NCBI RefSeq assembly: GCF_026341275.1
Contig: NZ_JAIFZO010000002.1
Location: forward strand, 1,810,361 to 1,874,360
Source of the DNA: Streptomyces ortus
GTDB lineage: Bacteria > Actinomycetota > Actinomycetes > Streptomycetales > Streptomycetaceae
Length of the DNA stretch: 64,000 nt
Direction of reading: 5' to 3'
The notes below the pieces were generated by a model, which made no database searches, was not told the origin of the DNA, and saw only the letters and a program-made list of their open reading frames with translations. A program made the translations under genes and the position numbers. Positions 15,694 through 24,193 of this stretch are shown here, piece by piece (position 1 is the stretch's first letter; the number at the start of each line of letters is the position of its first letter).

Positions 15694-17310
15694 CTAGATG
15701 TGGCCGACTCCCGCGCCCGCCTCCGCGTTGGCACCCCTCTTCGTGAGGAAGGCGACGAAGACGGCGACGACGGCGACACCCGCCGCGACCAGACTCGCCA
15801 GGCTCATACCGGAGATGAACGTGTCATGGGCGACCTCAGTGATCTTCGCGGCGATCTCCGGCGGCGTGCCCGGCGCCACCGGGGGCGCGCCGACCTGCAC
15901 CGCCTCCGCGGCCTGGTCGAGTTCGGCCGGGGAGAGCTTCGGGAGCCCCGCGTCGGCCCAGTTGCCCGCGAGGTCGCGGTCGACCTTGGAGGCCATCACA
16001 GCGCCGAGGACCGCCGTGCCGAGGCTGCCGCCGATCTGCATGGCGGCCTGCTGAAGACCTCCCGCGACACCGGACAGCTCCATCGGCGCGTTGCCCACGA
16101 TGACCTCGGTGGCGCCCACCATGACGGGCGCGAGGCCGAGGCCGAGCAGTCCGAACCAGATCGACATCAGCCCGCTGCCGGTGTCGGTCTCCAGCGTCGA
16201 GATGCCGAACATGGCGAGGGCCGTGAACGCCATGCCGCCCGCCAGCGGGATGCGCGGCCCCGTCCTGCCGATCAGCCAGCCGGCCAGCGGCGAGCCGACG
16301 ATCATCATGCCGGTGAGCGGCAGCAGGTGCAGGCCCGCGTCGACCGGGCTCATCCCGTGCACGTTCTGCAGGTAGAAGGTGACGAAGAACAGGCCGCCCA
16401 TGAAGGCGATCGCCATCAGCACCATGAGGACCACACCGGCCGACAGCGGTACGGAGCGGAAGAGGGCCAGCGGGATGAGCGGCTCGCGCACCCGGTTCTC
16501 CCAGTACGCGAACAGGGCGAAGCCGAGCACCGCGATACCGAGGAAGCTCCAGGTCAGCGCGGCTCCCCAGCCCCACTCCGGGGCCTTGATGAGCGCCCAG
16601 ACCAGACAGAACATGGCGCCGGACAGCAGGCCGATGCCGAGCAGGTCGAAGGAGCGCGGCGCGTTCTTGGCCCGGTGGTCGGTGAGGATGACCGCGCCGA
16701 GGACGACCGCGAGGACACCGACCGGCACGTTGATGAAGAAGACGGACTGCCAGCTGACGTGCTCGACGAGCACTCCGCCGAGGATCGGGCCGCCCGCGGT
16801 GGAGGCGCCGATGACCATGCCCCAGATACCGATCGCCATGTTCAGCTTCTCGGCCGGGAAGGTGGCCCGCAGCAGGCCGAGCGCGGCCGGCATCAGCAGC
16901 GCGCCGAACAGGCCCTGGAGCACCCGGAAGACCACCACGAAGGCGATGCTGTCCGAGAGCCCGATGGCCCCCGAGGCCGCCGCGAAGCCGACCACGCCTA
17001 TGAGGAAGGTCTGGCGGTGGCCGAACCGGTCGCCGAGCTTGCCCGCCGTGATCAGTGTGACGGCGAGTGCGAGGAAGTAGCCGTTCGTGATCCACTGGAC
17101 GTCGGCGAACGTGGCACCGAGGTCCTTCTGGATGGCCGGGTTCGCGATGGCCACGATGGTGCCGTCGAGGGCCACCATCATGACGCCGACGGCCACGGTG
17201 ATGAGGGTGAACCACGGGTGGCCGCGCAGCCCCGCGCTCGGAGCCGGGCCGGAGGCGGCCGGGGCCTCGTCGGCCGGGCCCGTCTTGTCGACGGTGGTCT
17301 GACTAGTCAT
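15694..17310 (-). CDS. MFS drug exporter, DHA2 (EmrB/QacA) family
   Basis: A 538-residue, 14-helix proton antiporter. Signature features: motif D1-like LDGTIVAIANPAIQKDLG in helix 1, VQWITNGYFLALA, motif A GKLGDRFGHRQTF, and antiporter motif C-like LLMPAALGLL with GPILGGVLV. Such pumps export lipophilic drugs or endogenous antibiotics. The ATG at 17310 has no ribosome-binding site but TAACCT seven bases upstream, with TTGTCA 18 bp before that, a leaderless promoter. Divergent from a TetR gene 85 bp away, the usual arrangement for ligand-induced export. Substrate unknown. Confidence 0.93.
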   Translation of the reverse strand: MTSQTTVDKTGPADEAPAASGPAPSAGLRGHPWFTLITVAVGVMMVALDGTIVAIANPAIQKDLGATFADVQWITNGYFLALAVTLITAGKLGDRFGHRQTFLIGVVGFAAASGAIGLSDSIAFVVVFRVLQGLFGALLMPAALGLLRATFPAEKLNMAIGIWGMVIGASTAGGPILGGVLVEHVSWQSVFFINVPVGVLAVVLGAVILTDHRAKNAPRSFDLLGIGLLSGAMFCLVWALIKAPEWGWGAALTWSFLGIAVLGFALFAYWENRVREPLIPLALFRSVPLSAGVVLMVLMAIAFMGGLFFVTFYLQNVHGMSPVDAGLHLLPLTGMMIVGSPLAGWLIGRTGPRIPLAGGMAFTALAMFGISTLETDTGSGLMSIWFGLLGLGLAPVMVGATEVIVGNAPMELSGVAGGLQQAAMQIGGSLGTAVLGAVMASKVDRDLAGNWADAGLPKLSPAELDQAAEAVQVGAPPVAPGTPPEIAAKITEVAHDTFISGMSLASLVAAGVAVVAVFVAFLTKRGANAEAGAGVGHI

Positions 17311-17395
17311 GCGTTCGAGGTTAGTGACAGCCGCTGACAATTGACAAACCAATTCACATTTCGGTAACTGACACGTCACCCGGGAAAGAGGACTG
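17311..17395. promoter_or_regulatory. Overlapping divergent promoters and TetR operator candidates
   Basis: Minus strand: TTGTCA-18 bp-TAACCT ending seven bases before the exporter ATG. Plus strand: TTGACA (17341-17346) 17-18 bp before GTAACT/TAACTG, for the TetR gene. The two -35 elements overlap in TTGTCAATTGTCA. Possible operator sequences are CAGC-C-GCTG (17329-17337 region) and AATTG-6 bp-CAATT around 17339-17354. One bound TetR dimer here would block both promoters. Confidence 0.6.
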
Positions 17396-18106
17396 ATGGA
17401 CACGGCACCACGACCGGGCCTGCGCGAGCGCAAGAAACAGCGCACGCGGGACGCGCTGGTGCGGTCCGCCCTGGAGCTGTTCGCGGCCCAGGGCTACGAG
17501 CGGACGACCGTCGACGAGATCGTCGAGGCGGTCGACGTCTCCCAGCGCACCTTCTTCCGCTACTTCGCCGGCAAGGAGGAGGCCGCCTTCGCCGTCCAGG
17601 AGATGGCGGAGTCGCACTTCCTCGACGCGGTACGCCGACGCCCGCCCCACGAAGCCCCGTTGGACGCGTTGCGCCGGGCCGTGATGGCTGGCTGGGACAC
17701 CATCGGGGAGGCGATCGAGGCGATCGTGCCGATCGAACTGCACATGCGCACCTACCAGTTGATCGAGTCGACCCCCGCGCTGCTCGCCATTCACCTGCGC
17801 CGCCACGAGGCACTGGAGGAGCAGCTGGCCCGGCTGATCGCGGAACGGGAGGGCATCGACGTGGACGCCGATCCGCGCCCGCGCGTGGCGGTCGCCCTGT
17901 TCGGCGGCGTGATGCGGCTGGCGGCCCGCAGATGGGGCGCGGGCGACGACTTCAGCGTGGCCGCGATGCGCGAGCTGACCGCCTCGTATCTCGACCAGAC
18001 GGGGCCCGCCCTGATCGAGAACTGGCACACGCGCGACGGAAGCGGCCACCGGGACGCGGAAGAGGCGCAGGGCGACTTTGCCCCAATTACCCCGACGGAA
18101 ACGTGA
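17396..18106 (+). CDS. TetR family repressor of the adjacent exporter
   Basis: A 236-residue regulator. The N-terminal helix-turn-helix is classic TetR: RKKQRTRDALVRSALELF, then YERTTVDEIVEAVDVSQRTFFRYFAGKEE (about residues 35-62). The C-terminal helical ligand domain is followed by a charged tail. Divergently transcribed from the DHA2 exporter with overlapping promoters, so it very probably represses that gene until a pump substrate binds (established logic for such pairs; inferred here). GGAAAGAGG precedes the ATG, so this gene is not leaderless. Confidence 0.92.
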   Translation: MDTAPRPGLRERKKQRTRDALVRSALELFAAQGYERTTVDEIVEAVDVSQRTFFRYFAGKEEAAFAVQEMAESHFLDAVRRRPPHEAPLDALRRAVMAGWDTIGEAIEAIVPIELHMRTYQLIESTPALLAIHLRRHEALEEQLARLIAEREGIDVDADPRPRVAVALFGGVMRLAARRWGAGDDFSVAAMRELTASYLDQTGPALIENWHTRDGSGHRDAEEAQGDFAPITPTET

Positions 18107-18160
18107 TCCGCCTCACTCGGTTAACGCGAGACCCTCTCGTTCTCCTAGTGTGTCCTTTCA

Positions 18161-19384
18161 GTGACTTCCTTCGACTCCACCCCCCAACTCAACGTCTGGC
18201 GCATGTTGCTCGCGCTGGCCGTGGTGTTCGTGATGCTCGGGACCACCGGCTGGACAGCGGTGCGCGGCCACAGAGGGGCGACGACACCGATCGCGGCATC
18301 CCTCGCCGCCTGGGAACGCGGGCACATCGACGGGCGCCGGCTGCCCGACCCGGACGGGACGACGCCGATCCGGCTCGCCCAGTTCTTCGCCTCGCTCGAC
18401 GCGCACCAGCGGACCCGGCTCGTCACCCGCTACCCGCTCGCGGTCGGCAACATGAACGGGGCGCCGGTGGCCCTGCGCTACCGCGCCAACCGGATCGCCC
18501 TCGGCCAGGCCCGCAAGGTCGAGATCGCCCGTACGCGGGACAGCCGGCTCTCCGCGGTCGGCCAGCGCGACGCGGGCCGCCGGATGCACCGCTACGAGGC
18601 CCTGATGACCGGCGGACGCCGCATCCTCGCCTTCGACCCGATGGGGTCCGGCCGGGTCGCGGAGGTCTTCGGAGACCTCGGCCGCGCCGAGCGGGTCTCG
18701 GTCGTGGTGCCCGGCGTCGACACCGACCTGCTGACCTTCCAGCGCACCGAGCGCCAGTACACCGCCCCGGTCGGCATGGCCAAGGCCCTCTACCGCGCCG
18801 AGCGGGAGGCCGACCCCCGGACGCGTACGGCCGTGATCGCGTGGGCCGACTACACGACGCCGAACGGGCTCGGCATGGACGCCGCCACCGGCGTACGCGC
18901 CGAGGAGGGCGCGGTCCGGCTCGGCGCCCTCGTCCGCGCGCTGCCCGGCCGCTCACGGGTGGCGCTGTACTGCCACAGCTACGGAAGCGTGGTCTGCGGA
19001 GTGGCCGCCCACTCGCTGCCGCCCCGGGTCTCCGACATAGCGGTGGCCGGCAGTCCGGGCATGCGGGTCGAGCGGGCCGCGCAACTGCGCACCGCGGCTC
19101 GGGTGTGGGCCGTACGGGACTCCGACGACTGGATCCAGGACGTACCGCATCTGGAGGTCGGCGGGCTCGGGCACGGCGCCGACCCGATGTCCTCCGACTT
19201 CGGCGCGCGGGTGCTGTCCGCGCGCGGGGCGAAGGGACACACCGGGTATTTCGAGCCCGGGACCGACAGCCTGCGGAATTTCGCCGAGATCGGTATTGGC
19301 GCGTACCGCGCGGTCAGCTGCGCGCACGAGGACGACGGGTGCCGGGAGGGTCTGCCCGGCACCACCGAAGCCGGACGCGCGTAG
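18161..19384 (+). CDS. Secreted or membrane-anchored alpha/beta hydrolase (DUF1023)
   Basis: A 407-residue protein. One N-terminal hydrophobic helix (MLLALAVVFVMLGTTGWTAV) acts as signal anchor. The DUF1023 alpha/beta hydrolase core begins near residue 180 with VSVVVPGVDTDL; the nucleophile elbow is YCHSYGSVV, with Cys in place of the common first Gly. Asp and His candidates follow in AVRDSDDWIQDVP and AKGHTGYFEPGT. The family is widespread in mycelial actinobacteria and has no fixed substrate (esterase or lipase activity presumed). GTG start with TAGTGT nine bases upstream. Tandem with the DUF4429 gene. Confidence 0.82.
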   Translation: MTSFDSTPQLNVWRMLLALAVVFVMLGTTGWTAVRGHRGATTPIAASLAAWERGHIDGRRLPDPDGTTPIRLAQFFASLDAHQRTRLVTRYPLAVGNMNGAPVALRYRANRIALGQARKVEIARTRDSRLSAVGQRDAGRRMHRYEALMTGGRRILAFDPMGSGRVAEVFGDLGRAERVSVVVPGVDTDLLTFQRTERQYTAPVGMAKALYRAEREADPRTRTAVIAWADYTTPNGLGMDAATGVRAEEGAVRLGALVRALPGRSRVALYCHSYGSVVCGVAAHSLPPRVSDIAVAGSPGMRVERAAQLRTAARVWAVRDSDDWIQDVPHLEVGGLGHGADPMSSDFGARVLSARGAKGHTGYFEPGTDSLRNFAEIGIGAYRAVSCAHEDDGCREGLPGTTEAGRA

Positions 19385-19430
19385 AGGACGAGGAAAGCGC
19401 GGGCCGCTCAGGGAGGGGACTAGGAAGCGC

Positions 19431-20351
19431 ATGCCGCATACGATGGCCCGCATGGGTGACGTACTGGCCGGATTTCATGCCGCCTGGGAGTTCGAGTCCG
19501 ACTCCGTGCTCATCCGCTTCGAACGGGGGATTCGCACGCCGAAGCTGTTCCAGGCGCTCGGTGAGCGGCGCATCCCGCTCGACGCGATCGCGTCGGTGAC
19601 GCTGACGCCCGGCAAGCGCGGGACGGTCGTCCTGCGTGCCGAGCCGCGGCCGGGGGCGGATCCGCTGATGGAGGCGGCGGCCGGACAGCTGAAGGACGTG
19701 TGCGACCCCTACCGGCTCGTGCTGCCCGCCGAGCGCGAGACGCTCGCCGAGTACTACGCGGACGAACTGCGCGCGATGCTGGGGCCGCCGGACGCGGGTC
19801 CGGCGGAGCGCTATCTGGTGCGGGCGCCCGAGACGCCGCTCCAGTTCAAGGCGTACGACGGGAAGGCTTCCTTCGACGGGAAGTCCGTGGCCTTCCGGTG
19901 GTTCTGGACGGGTGCCTCGTCCGCGAAGTGGAAGGCCGGCGACCAGACGTTCGCCGTCGCCGACCTGTGCGGGGTGGAGTGGCGCTCGCCCGAGATCTTC
20001 GAGGGGCATCTGCGGCTGCTGCGCCGGGAGGCGGGCGTCCCGCAGCCGGGGCAGGCGGATCAGGATCCGGCCGCCGTCGTCTTCGGGCTCGGCTACGGGC
20101 CGGTGCACGAGTCACTGCCGTTCGCGGCGGCCGTGCTGGCCGCGGCGCGGTCCGGGGGGCCCGCGGTGCTGCCCGACGGGGTGGCGTCGGGGCCGGCCGC
20201 CGGGGCGGTCGCGGTGGTTCCGCGGGCCGCCCGGCGTGATCCGGCGGACATCGCGGAGCGGATCCGGCACCTTGGTGAGCTGCATGAGGCGGGGCTCGTC
20301 ACGGACGACGAGTTCTCGGTGAAGAAGGCGGAGTTGTTGGCGGAGCTTTAG
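19431..20351 (+). CDS. DUF4429 domain protein with C-terminal SHOCT motif
   Basis: A 306-residue cytosolic protein with two PH-like DUF4429 units (residues about 15-100 and 125-215; both contain the strand pattern ending in RFERGIRTP and FRWFWTG). It ends in a short SHOCT oligomerisation helix (IAERIRHLGELHEAGLVTDDEF). A Pro/Ala/Gly-rich linker separates them. AGGAAG precedes the ATG at 19431; in-frame ATGs at 19443 and 19452 are also possible starts. Role unknown; SHOCT motifs commonly mediate self-association. Ends at a convergent repeat-based terminator. Confidence 0.78.
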   Translation: MPHTMARMGDVLAGFHAAWEFESDSVLIRFERGIRTPKLFQALGERRIPLDAIASVTLTPGKRGTVVLRAEPRPGADPLMEAAAGQLKDVCDPYRLVLPAERETLAEYYADELRAMLGPPDAGPAERYLVRAPETPLQFKAYDGKASFDGKSVAFRWFWTGASSAKWKAGDQTFAVADLCGVEWRSPEIFEGHLRLLRREAGVPQPGQADQDPAAVVFGLGYGPVHESLPFAAAVLAAARSGGPAVLPDGVASGPAAGAVAVVPRAARRDPADIAERIRHLGELHEAGLVTDDEFSVKKAELLAEL

Positions 20352-20432
20352 CGCCTGCGGCTGGGCAAGGCAGGGCTGGGCTGGGCCGGGCTGAGGGGGT
20401 TCGACAGGTGCGGGTCGGTCGGGGTGGGCCGC

Positions 20433-20501
20433 GCAGTTCCCCGCGCCCCTGAAAAGCGGGGCTGCGCCCTGCTTCTGGCATTCAGGGGCGCGGGGAACTG
20501 C
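20433..20501. terminator. Bidirectional terminator built from the dispersed repeat
   Basis: A 21-bp perfect inverted repeat (20433-20453 with 20481-20501; arm begins GCAGTTCCCCGCGCCCCT) placed between the convergent DUF4429 and aldo-keto reductase genes, whose stops are at 20351 and 20508. Inverted pair of the element seen throughout the window. Confidence 0.85.
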
Positions 20502-20507
20502 GGTGGG

Positions 20508-21524
20508 CTACTCCCGGCCCGCCGACGCGAACGTCATGTCGGCGTAGCGCGTGCCCGCGACCTTCGCGGCGATCGGGTCCAGGACCGCGAGGTCCGTGTC
20601 CGTCAGGGTGATCCGTGTCGCCGCCGTGTTCTCCTCCACCCGCGTGCGCCGGCGCGTGCCGGGGATCGGCACGACCGGCAGACCGTGCACGGCCGCCTGC
20701 CGGTGCACCCAGGCCAGCGCGATCTGCCCCACGGACACCTCGTGCGCCTCCGCGACCGTCCGGATCGAGTCGAGCAGAGCCGCGTTCGCCGCCGCGTTGT
20801 CCCCCGTGAAGCGCGGCTGCTGACGGCGGAAGTCACCGGCCGTCAGGTCCTTGGCGGCGTCCGTGAAGGAGCCGGTGAGGAAACCGCGCCCGAGCGGGGA
20901 GTACGGGACCAGGGTCACGCCCAGTTCACGGGCGGCCGGGACGACCCCCGCCTCGATGTCCCGGCTGAACAGCGACCACTCCGACTGCACGGCCGCGATC
21001 GGGTGCACCGTCTGCGCGGCCCGCAGCTCGCCGCCCGTCACCTCGCTGAGACCGAGCTGCTTGACCTTGCCCTCGCGGACCAGCTCGGCCATGGTGCCGA
21101 CGGTCTCCTCGATGGGGACGTTCACATCACGGCGGTGCATGTAGTAGAGGTCGATCACGTCGACGTCCAGGCGCTTGAGGCTCGCCTCGACCGCCTGCCG
21201 GATGTACGGGCCGTCGTTGCGGATGATCCGCCGGGTCGGCTCGTCCGGCGGGATCGTCATGGCGAACTTCGTCGCGATGACCACCTCGTCGCGGTGCGCG
21301 GCGAAGAACGGCGCCAGGAACCGCTCGTTCTCCCCCTGCCCGTAGGCGTCGGCCGTGTCGTAGAGCGTGACGCCCAGCTCCAGCGCGCGCTCCAGGGTGG
21401 CCCGGGCCTCCTCGGCGTCCGTGGGGCCGTACGCGAAGCTCATGCCCATGCAGCCGAGTCCCTGCACGCCGACCTCGAGGCCGCCCGTACCGAGCGGGGC
21501 CTTGGCGATCCTGCTGTCCGTCAT
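20508..21524 (-). CDS. Aldo/keto reductase
   Basis: A 338-residue NADPH-dependent TIM-barrel oxidoreductase. The catalytic tetrad is seen as LYDTADAYGQGENE (Asp, Tyr), KF of VVIATKFAMT (Lys) and LYYMHRRD (His). The C-terminal cofactor site is PIPGTRRRTRVEENTAA. The pattern ALGVTLVPYSPLGRGFLTG places it with the AKR13-like group acting on small aldehydes and ketones. Its ATG overlaps the stop of the upstream MerR gene by four bases (ATGA), so the pair is an operon and translationally coupled. It ends at a shared bidirectional terminator. Confidence 0.93.
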   Translation of the reverse strand: MTDSRIAKAPLGTGGLEVGVQGLGCMGMSFAYGPTDAEEARATLERALELGVTLYDTADAYGQGENERFLAPFFAAHRDEVVIATKFAMTIPPDEPTRRIIRNDGPYIRQAVEASLKRLDVDVIDLYYMHRRDVNVPIEETVGTMAELVREGKVKQLGLSEVTGGELRAAQTVHPIAAVQSEWSLFSRDIEAGVVPAARELGVTLVPYSPLGRGFLTGSFTDAAKDLTAGDFRRQQPRFTGDNAAANAALLDSIRTVAEAHEVSVGQIALAWVHRQAAVHGLPVVPIPGTRRRTRVEENTAATRITLTDTDLAVLDPIAAKVAGTRYADMTFASAGRE

Positions 21525-21985
21525 CGGGACCTCTCCGACGCCGGGGCCTGCCCGGCGTCCGCATAGAAACTGATCTTCCGGTCGAGCACGGCGAGGGTGT
21601 CCTGGAGCTCGGCGATCCGGGCCCGCACGTCCCGCCGCGTCGCTTCGAGCAGCTCGAAACGGTCCGCGTACGTCTCGTCGCCCGCCCGCACCATCTCCGC
21701 GTACCGCACCATGTCGGCGACCGGCATCCCGGTCAGCCGCAGCTTGCCGACGAGGTCGAGCCAGTCGAGGTCGCGGTTGCTGTAGCGCCGCTGGCCCGTG
21801 TGCGAGCGGTCGATGTGCGGCATCAGCCCGATCCGCTCGTACCAGCGGAGGGTGTGTGCCGTCAGGCCGGTGAACGCGACGACCTCGCTGATCGTGTACT
21901 GGTCCCGGCCGTCGGGCCGCCTCAGCCTCTGCGGCGGGGGTACGCAGATGTCGGTCCCGGGCTCCGTGGTCTCCATCACCGTCAT
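21521..21985 (-). CDS. MerR family regulator of the aldo/keto reductase operon
   Basis: A 154-residue MerR regulator. N-terminal helix-turn-helix and wing YTISEVVAFTGLTAHTLRWYERIGLMPHIDR (about residues 27-57), RRYSNRDLDWLDLVGKLR, then a dimerisation coiled coil (FELLEATRRDVRARIAELQDTLAVLDRKI). No C-terminal metal-binding Cys cluster is seen, so a small organic effector is more likely than a metal. The start at 21985 is set by the promoter: the predicted transcription start coincides with the ATG. First gene of a two-gene operon with the aldo/keto reductase. Confidence 0.92.
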   Translation of the reverse strand: MTVMETTEPGTDICVPPPQRLRRPDGRDQYTISEVVAFTGLTAHTLRWYERIGLMPHIDRSHTGQRRYSNRDLDWLDLVGKLRLTGMPVADMVRYAEMVRAGDETYADRFELLEATRRDVRARIAELQDTLAVLDRKISFYADAGQAPASERSR

Positions 21986-21992
21986 GGCCCCC

Positions 21993-22023
21993 ACGCTAAA
22001 ACCTTGGAGTGCGCTCCAAGCAA
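21993..22023 (-). promoter_or_regulatory. MerR-type promoter with 19-bp spacer and palindromic operator
   Basis: On the minus strand TTGCTT (22023-22018) and TAGCGT (21998-21993) are 19 bp apart, the over-long spacing that MerR activators untwist. Between them lies CTTGGAG-CGCA-CTCCAAG (22003-22020), a perfect 7-bp-arm inverted repeat of the usual MerR type. The start point falls at the ATG, so the message is leaderless. Confidence 0.85.
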
Positions 22024-22080
22024 GGGCGGGCCGGTGAAATTCCGACGACACGGGGCGCCGCGCTGACTAGCGTGCCGATC

Positions 22081-22551
22081 ATGAGTCTTGTACGCCGTGC
22101 CCTGCCCGAGGACGCCGGGGAAGTGCTCCGACTGCGTCAGGTGTTGATCGACTCGATGCCCGGGGCGGACACGTCCACCGGCTGGCAGGCCGCGTCCCTG
22201 GCCACCGTACGGGGTCGGCTGGCCGATCCCTACGGGGGTTTCGCGGCCTTCGTCGTCGACCACCCCGAGCGGCCGGGGGCGCTGGCCGCGCTGGTGGCGG
22301 GGACGCTGGAGTACCGGATCGGGCGGGCCGGGAACCCGCACGGGCGGATCGGTTACGTGTTCAGTGTGGCGACGGATCCCGCGGTGCGGCGGCGGGGGTA
22401 CGCGCGGGCCTGCATGGCGGAGCTGGTCGTGTGGTTCCGGGAGCGGGGGGTGGGGCAGATCGACCTGACCGCCTCCCCGGAGGCCGCGCCGCTGTACGAG
22501 TCGATGGGGTTCGTGCGGACCCCGGATCCGCTGATGCGGCTGAAGTTCTGA
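22081..22551 (+). CDS. GNAT family N-acetyltransferase
   Basis: A 156-residue acetyltransferase of the GNAT fold. N-terminal LVRRALPEDAGEVLRLR is the usual first strand-helix, and motif A, which binds acetyl-CoA, is VATDPAVRRRGYARACM (R-R-x-G-x-A variant). The C-terminal LYESMGFVRTPDPLMRL is the family end signature. Acceptor substrate unknown. The ATG has TAGCGT seven bases upstream and no ribosome-binding site, so probably leaderless. Divergent from the MerR operon with about 95 bp between start codons. Confidence 0.88.
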   Translation: MSLVRRALPEDAGEVLRLRQVLIDSMPGADTSTGWQAASLATVRGRLADPYGGFAAFVVDHPERPGALAALVAGTLEYRIGRAGNPHGRIGYVFSVATDPAVRRRGYARACMAELVVWFRERGVGQIDLTASPEAAPLYESMGFVRTPDPLMRLKF

Positions 22552-22634
22552 GCGGTGGTGGGCGGGTGCGGGGCACGCCGGTGGGGCCCCGCACCCCCGA
22601 CGACGCCCTCGCACGGGGCCCGTAGGCTCTGGGC

Positions 22635-23459
22635 ATGTCCTTGCAGAGCCTCGCACTGATCGAGAAGTGGCCCGTCCCCACCGCCGCCGCGGCCGTCGTA
22701 CGGGCGGACGGCACCGTCCTGGGGACCCGTGGGCCCGTCACCCGACCCTTCGCGCTGGCCTCCGTCACCAAACCCCTCGCCGCCTACGCCGTGCTCGTCG
22801 CGTACGAGGAAGGGGCCGTCGAGCTCGATGAGGCGGCCGGGCCCGAGGGCGCCACCGTGCGGCACCTGCTCGCGCACACCAGCGGGCTCGCCTTCGACGA
22901 GCACCGGGTGACCGCTCCGCCCGGACAGCGGCGGCTGTACTCCAACGCCGGGTTCGAGCAGCTGGGCGACCACCTCGCGAAGGCGACGGAGATCCCCTTC
23001 GGGGAGTATCTGAGGCAGGCGGTGCTCGAACCGCTCGGGATGACGTCGACGACCCTCGACGGCTCGCCCGCGAAGGACGGCGTCTCGACCGTCGACGACC
23101 TGGTGCGGTTCGCCGCCGAGGTGCAGGCGCCGCGGCTGCTCGACCCGCGGACGGTCGCCGAGGCGATGACCGTGCAGTACCCGGGCACGAAGGGCGTCCT
23201 GCCGGGCTACGGCCACCAGAACCCGAACGACTGGGGCCTCGGCTTCGAGATCCGCGACTCCAAGTCCCCGCACTGGACGGGCGGTTCGTCCTCCCCGCGC
23301 ACCTTCGGCCACTTCGGCCAGTCCGGCACGTTCCTGTGGATCGACCCGGACGCGGGCGTCGCCTGCGTGACCCTGACGGACCGGGCGTTCGGCACGTGGG
23401 CGACCGAGGCGTGGCCGCCCTTCACGGACGCGGTGCTCGCCGAACTCCGGAACGGCTAA
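22635..23459 (+). CDS. Serine hydrolase of the beta-lactamase (class C/DD-peptidase) family
   Basis: A 274-residue cytosolic serine hydrolase, without signal peptide. The S-x-x-K active-site motif is ASVTKPL near residue 43; the Y-x-N motif is LYSNAGFEQLGD; a C-terminal HFGQSGT replaces the K-T-G/H-x-G box. Compact compared with typical 350-400 residue members. Actual substrate (ester, peptide or lactam) cannot be assigned. TAGGCT sits six bases before the ATG (leaderless). Its stop codon overlaps that of the convergent pirin gene by three bases. Confidence 0.85.
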   Translation: MSLQSLALIEKWPVPTAAAAVVRADGTVLGTRGPVTRPFALASVTKPLAAYAVLVAYEEGAVELDEAAGPEGATVRHLLAHTSGLAFDEHRVTAPPGQRRLYSNAGFEQLGDHLAKATEIPFGEYLRQAVLEPLGMTSTTLDGSPAKDGVSTVDDLVRFAAEVQAPRLLDPRTVAEAMTVQYPGTKGVLPGYGHQNPNDWGLGFEIRDSKSPHWTGGSSSPRTFGHFGQSGTFLWIDPDAGVACVTLTDRAFGTWATEAWPPFTDAVLAELRNG

Positions 23460-24109
23460 CCCATCTCCCACAGCAGCAGCTCCGCGCTCCCCCGGGCCAC
23501 CGCCTCCAGGTCCTTCGCGTCCGTGACACGTGCCGAGTCCCCCGCGCCCAGCACCTCGGCGCCGCCCAGCAGCACCTCGCCGCGTACGACATGCGCGTAC
23601 AGGAAGGGTGCGTCGGGGATCGCGGTCCGCCGGCCCGGGGCGAGGCGGCGTACGTGCAGCATCGCCCCCGCCTCCGGGACCGCGTACGGCGTGGAGTCCG
23701 CGATGCCGTGGACCACCTCGTACAGCGGGTCGCCGCCCGGCCGGAGCGGGGCCAGCCACATCTGCACGAAGCGCAGGGGCGTACCGCCGTCGTTGCGTTC
23801 GACGTGGCGGATCCCGCCCGCCGAGCTGAGGCGCTGGACGTCCCCGGGGCGTACGAGCGATTCGTGGCCCGTGGAGTCCCGGTGGGTCAGCTCGCCCTCG
23901 ACGACCCACGTGACGATCTCGGTGTGGCTGTGCGGGTGCTCGTCGAAACCGGCGCCGGGGGCCAGGCGCTCCTCGTTGCAGGCGAGGACCGCGCCGAAGC
24001 GGAGGTTGTCCGGGTCGTAGTGCGGGCCGAAGGAGAAGGCGTGCAGGGACTCGATCCCGGCCGCCGGGTCGCCTCCGCGGTAGCGCTCGTCGGCGCGCCG
24101 TACGTCCAT
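23456..24109 (-). CDS. Pirin family bicupin protein
   Basis: A 217-residue pirin-like protein. The N-terminal cupin has the metal-binding set in FDEHPHSHTEIVTWVVEGELTH (His x3 and Glu), followed by GDVQRLSSAGGIRHVE typical of pirins. The C-terminal cupin is shorter (LYAHVVRGEVLLGG). The shortened length (about 217 against 280-300 in full pirins) matches the YhaK-like subgroup. Role in the cell uncertain: quercetinase-type dioxygenase or redox sensor. Divergent from fasR; its start is close to a TACCGT hexamer on the minus strand. Confidence 0.87.
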   Translation of the reverse strand: MDVRRADERYRGGDPAAGIESLHAFSFGPHYDPDNLRFGAVLACNEERLAPGAGFDEHPHSHTEIVTWVVEGELTHRDSTGHESLVRPGDVQRLSSAGGIRHVERNDGGTPLRFVQMWLAPLRPGGDPLYEVVHGIADSTPYAVPEAGAMLHVRRLAPGRRTAIPDAPFLYAHVVRGEVLLGGAEVLGAGDSARVTDAKDLEAVARGSAELLLWEMG

Positions 24110-24193
24110 CACGCGACCCACGGTAGACCTGCCGGGCGTGTCACCTGCGACCCTCCGCCGCATCCCGGCGTCCGGATAAGGCAGTCTTGTGCC

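Noticed and set aside
22635..23459. Beta-lactam resistance gene
   Set aside because: The protein is a compact cytosolic SxxK hydrolase without signal peptide; homology to beta-lactamases is at fold level only.
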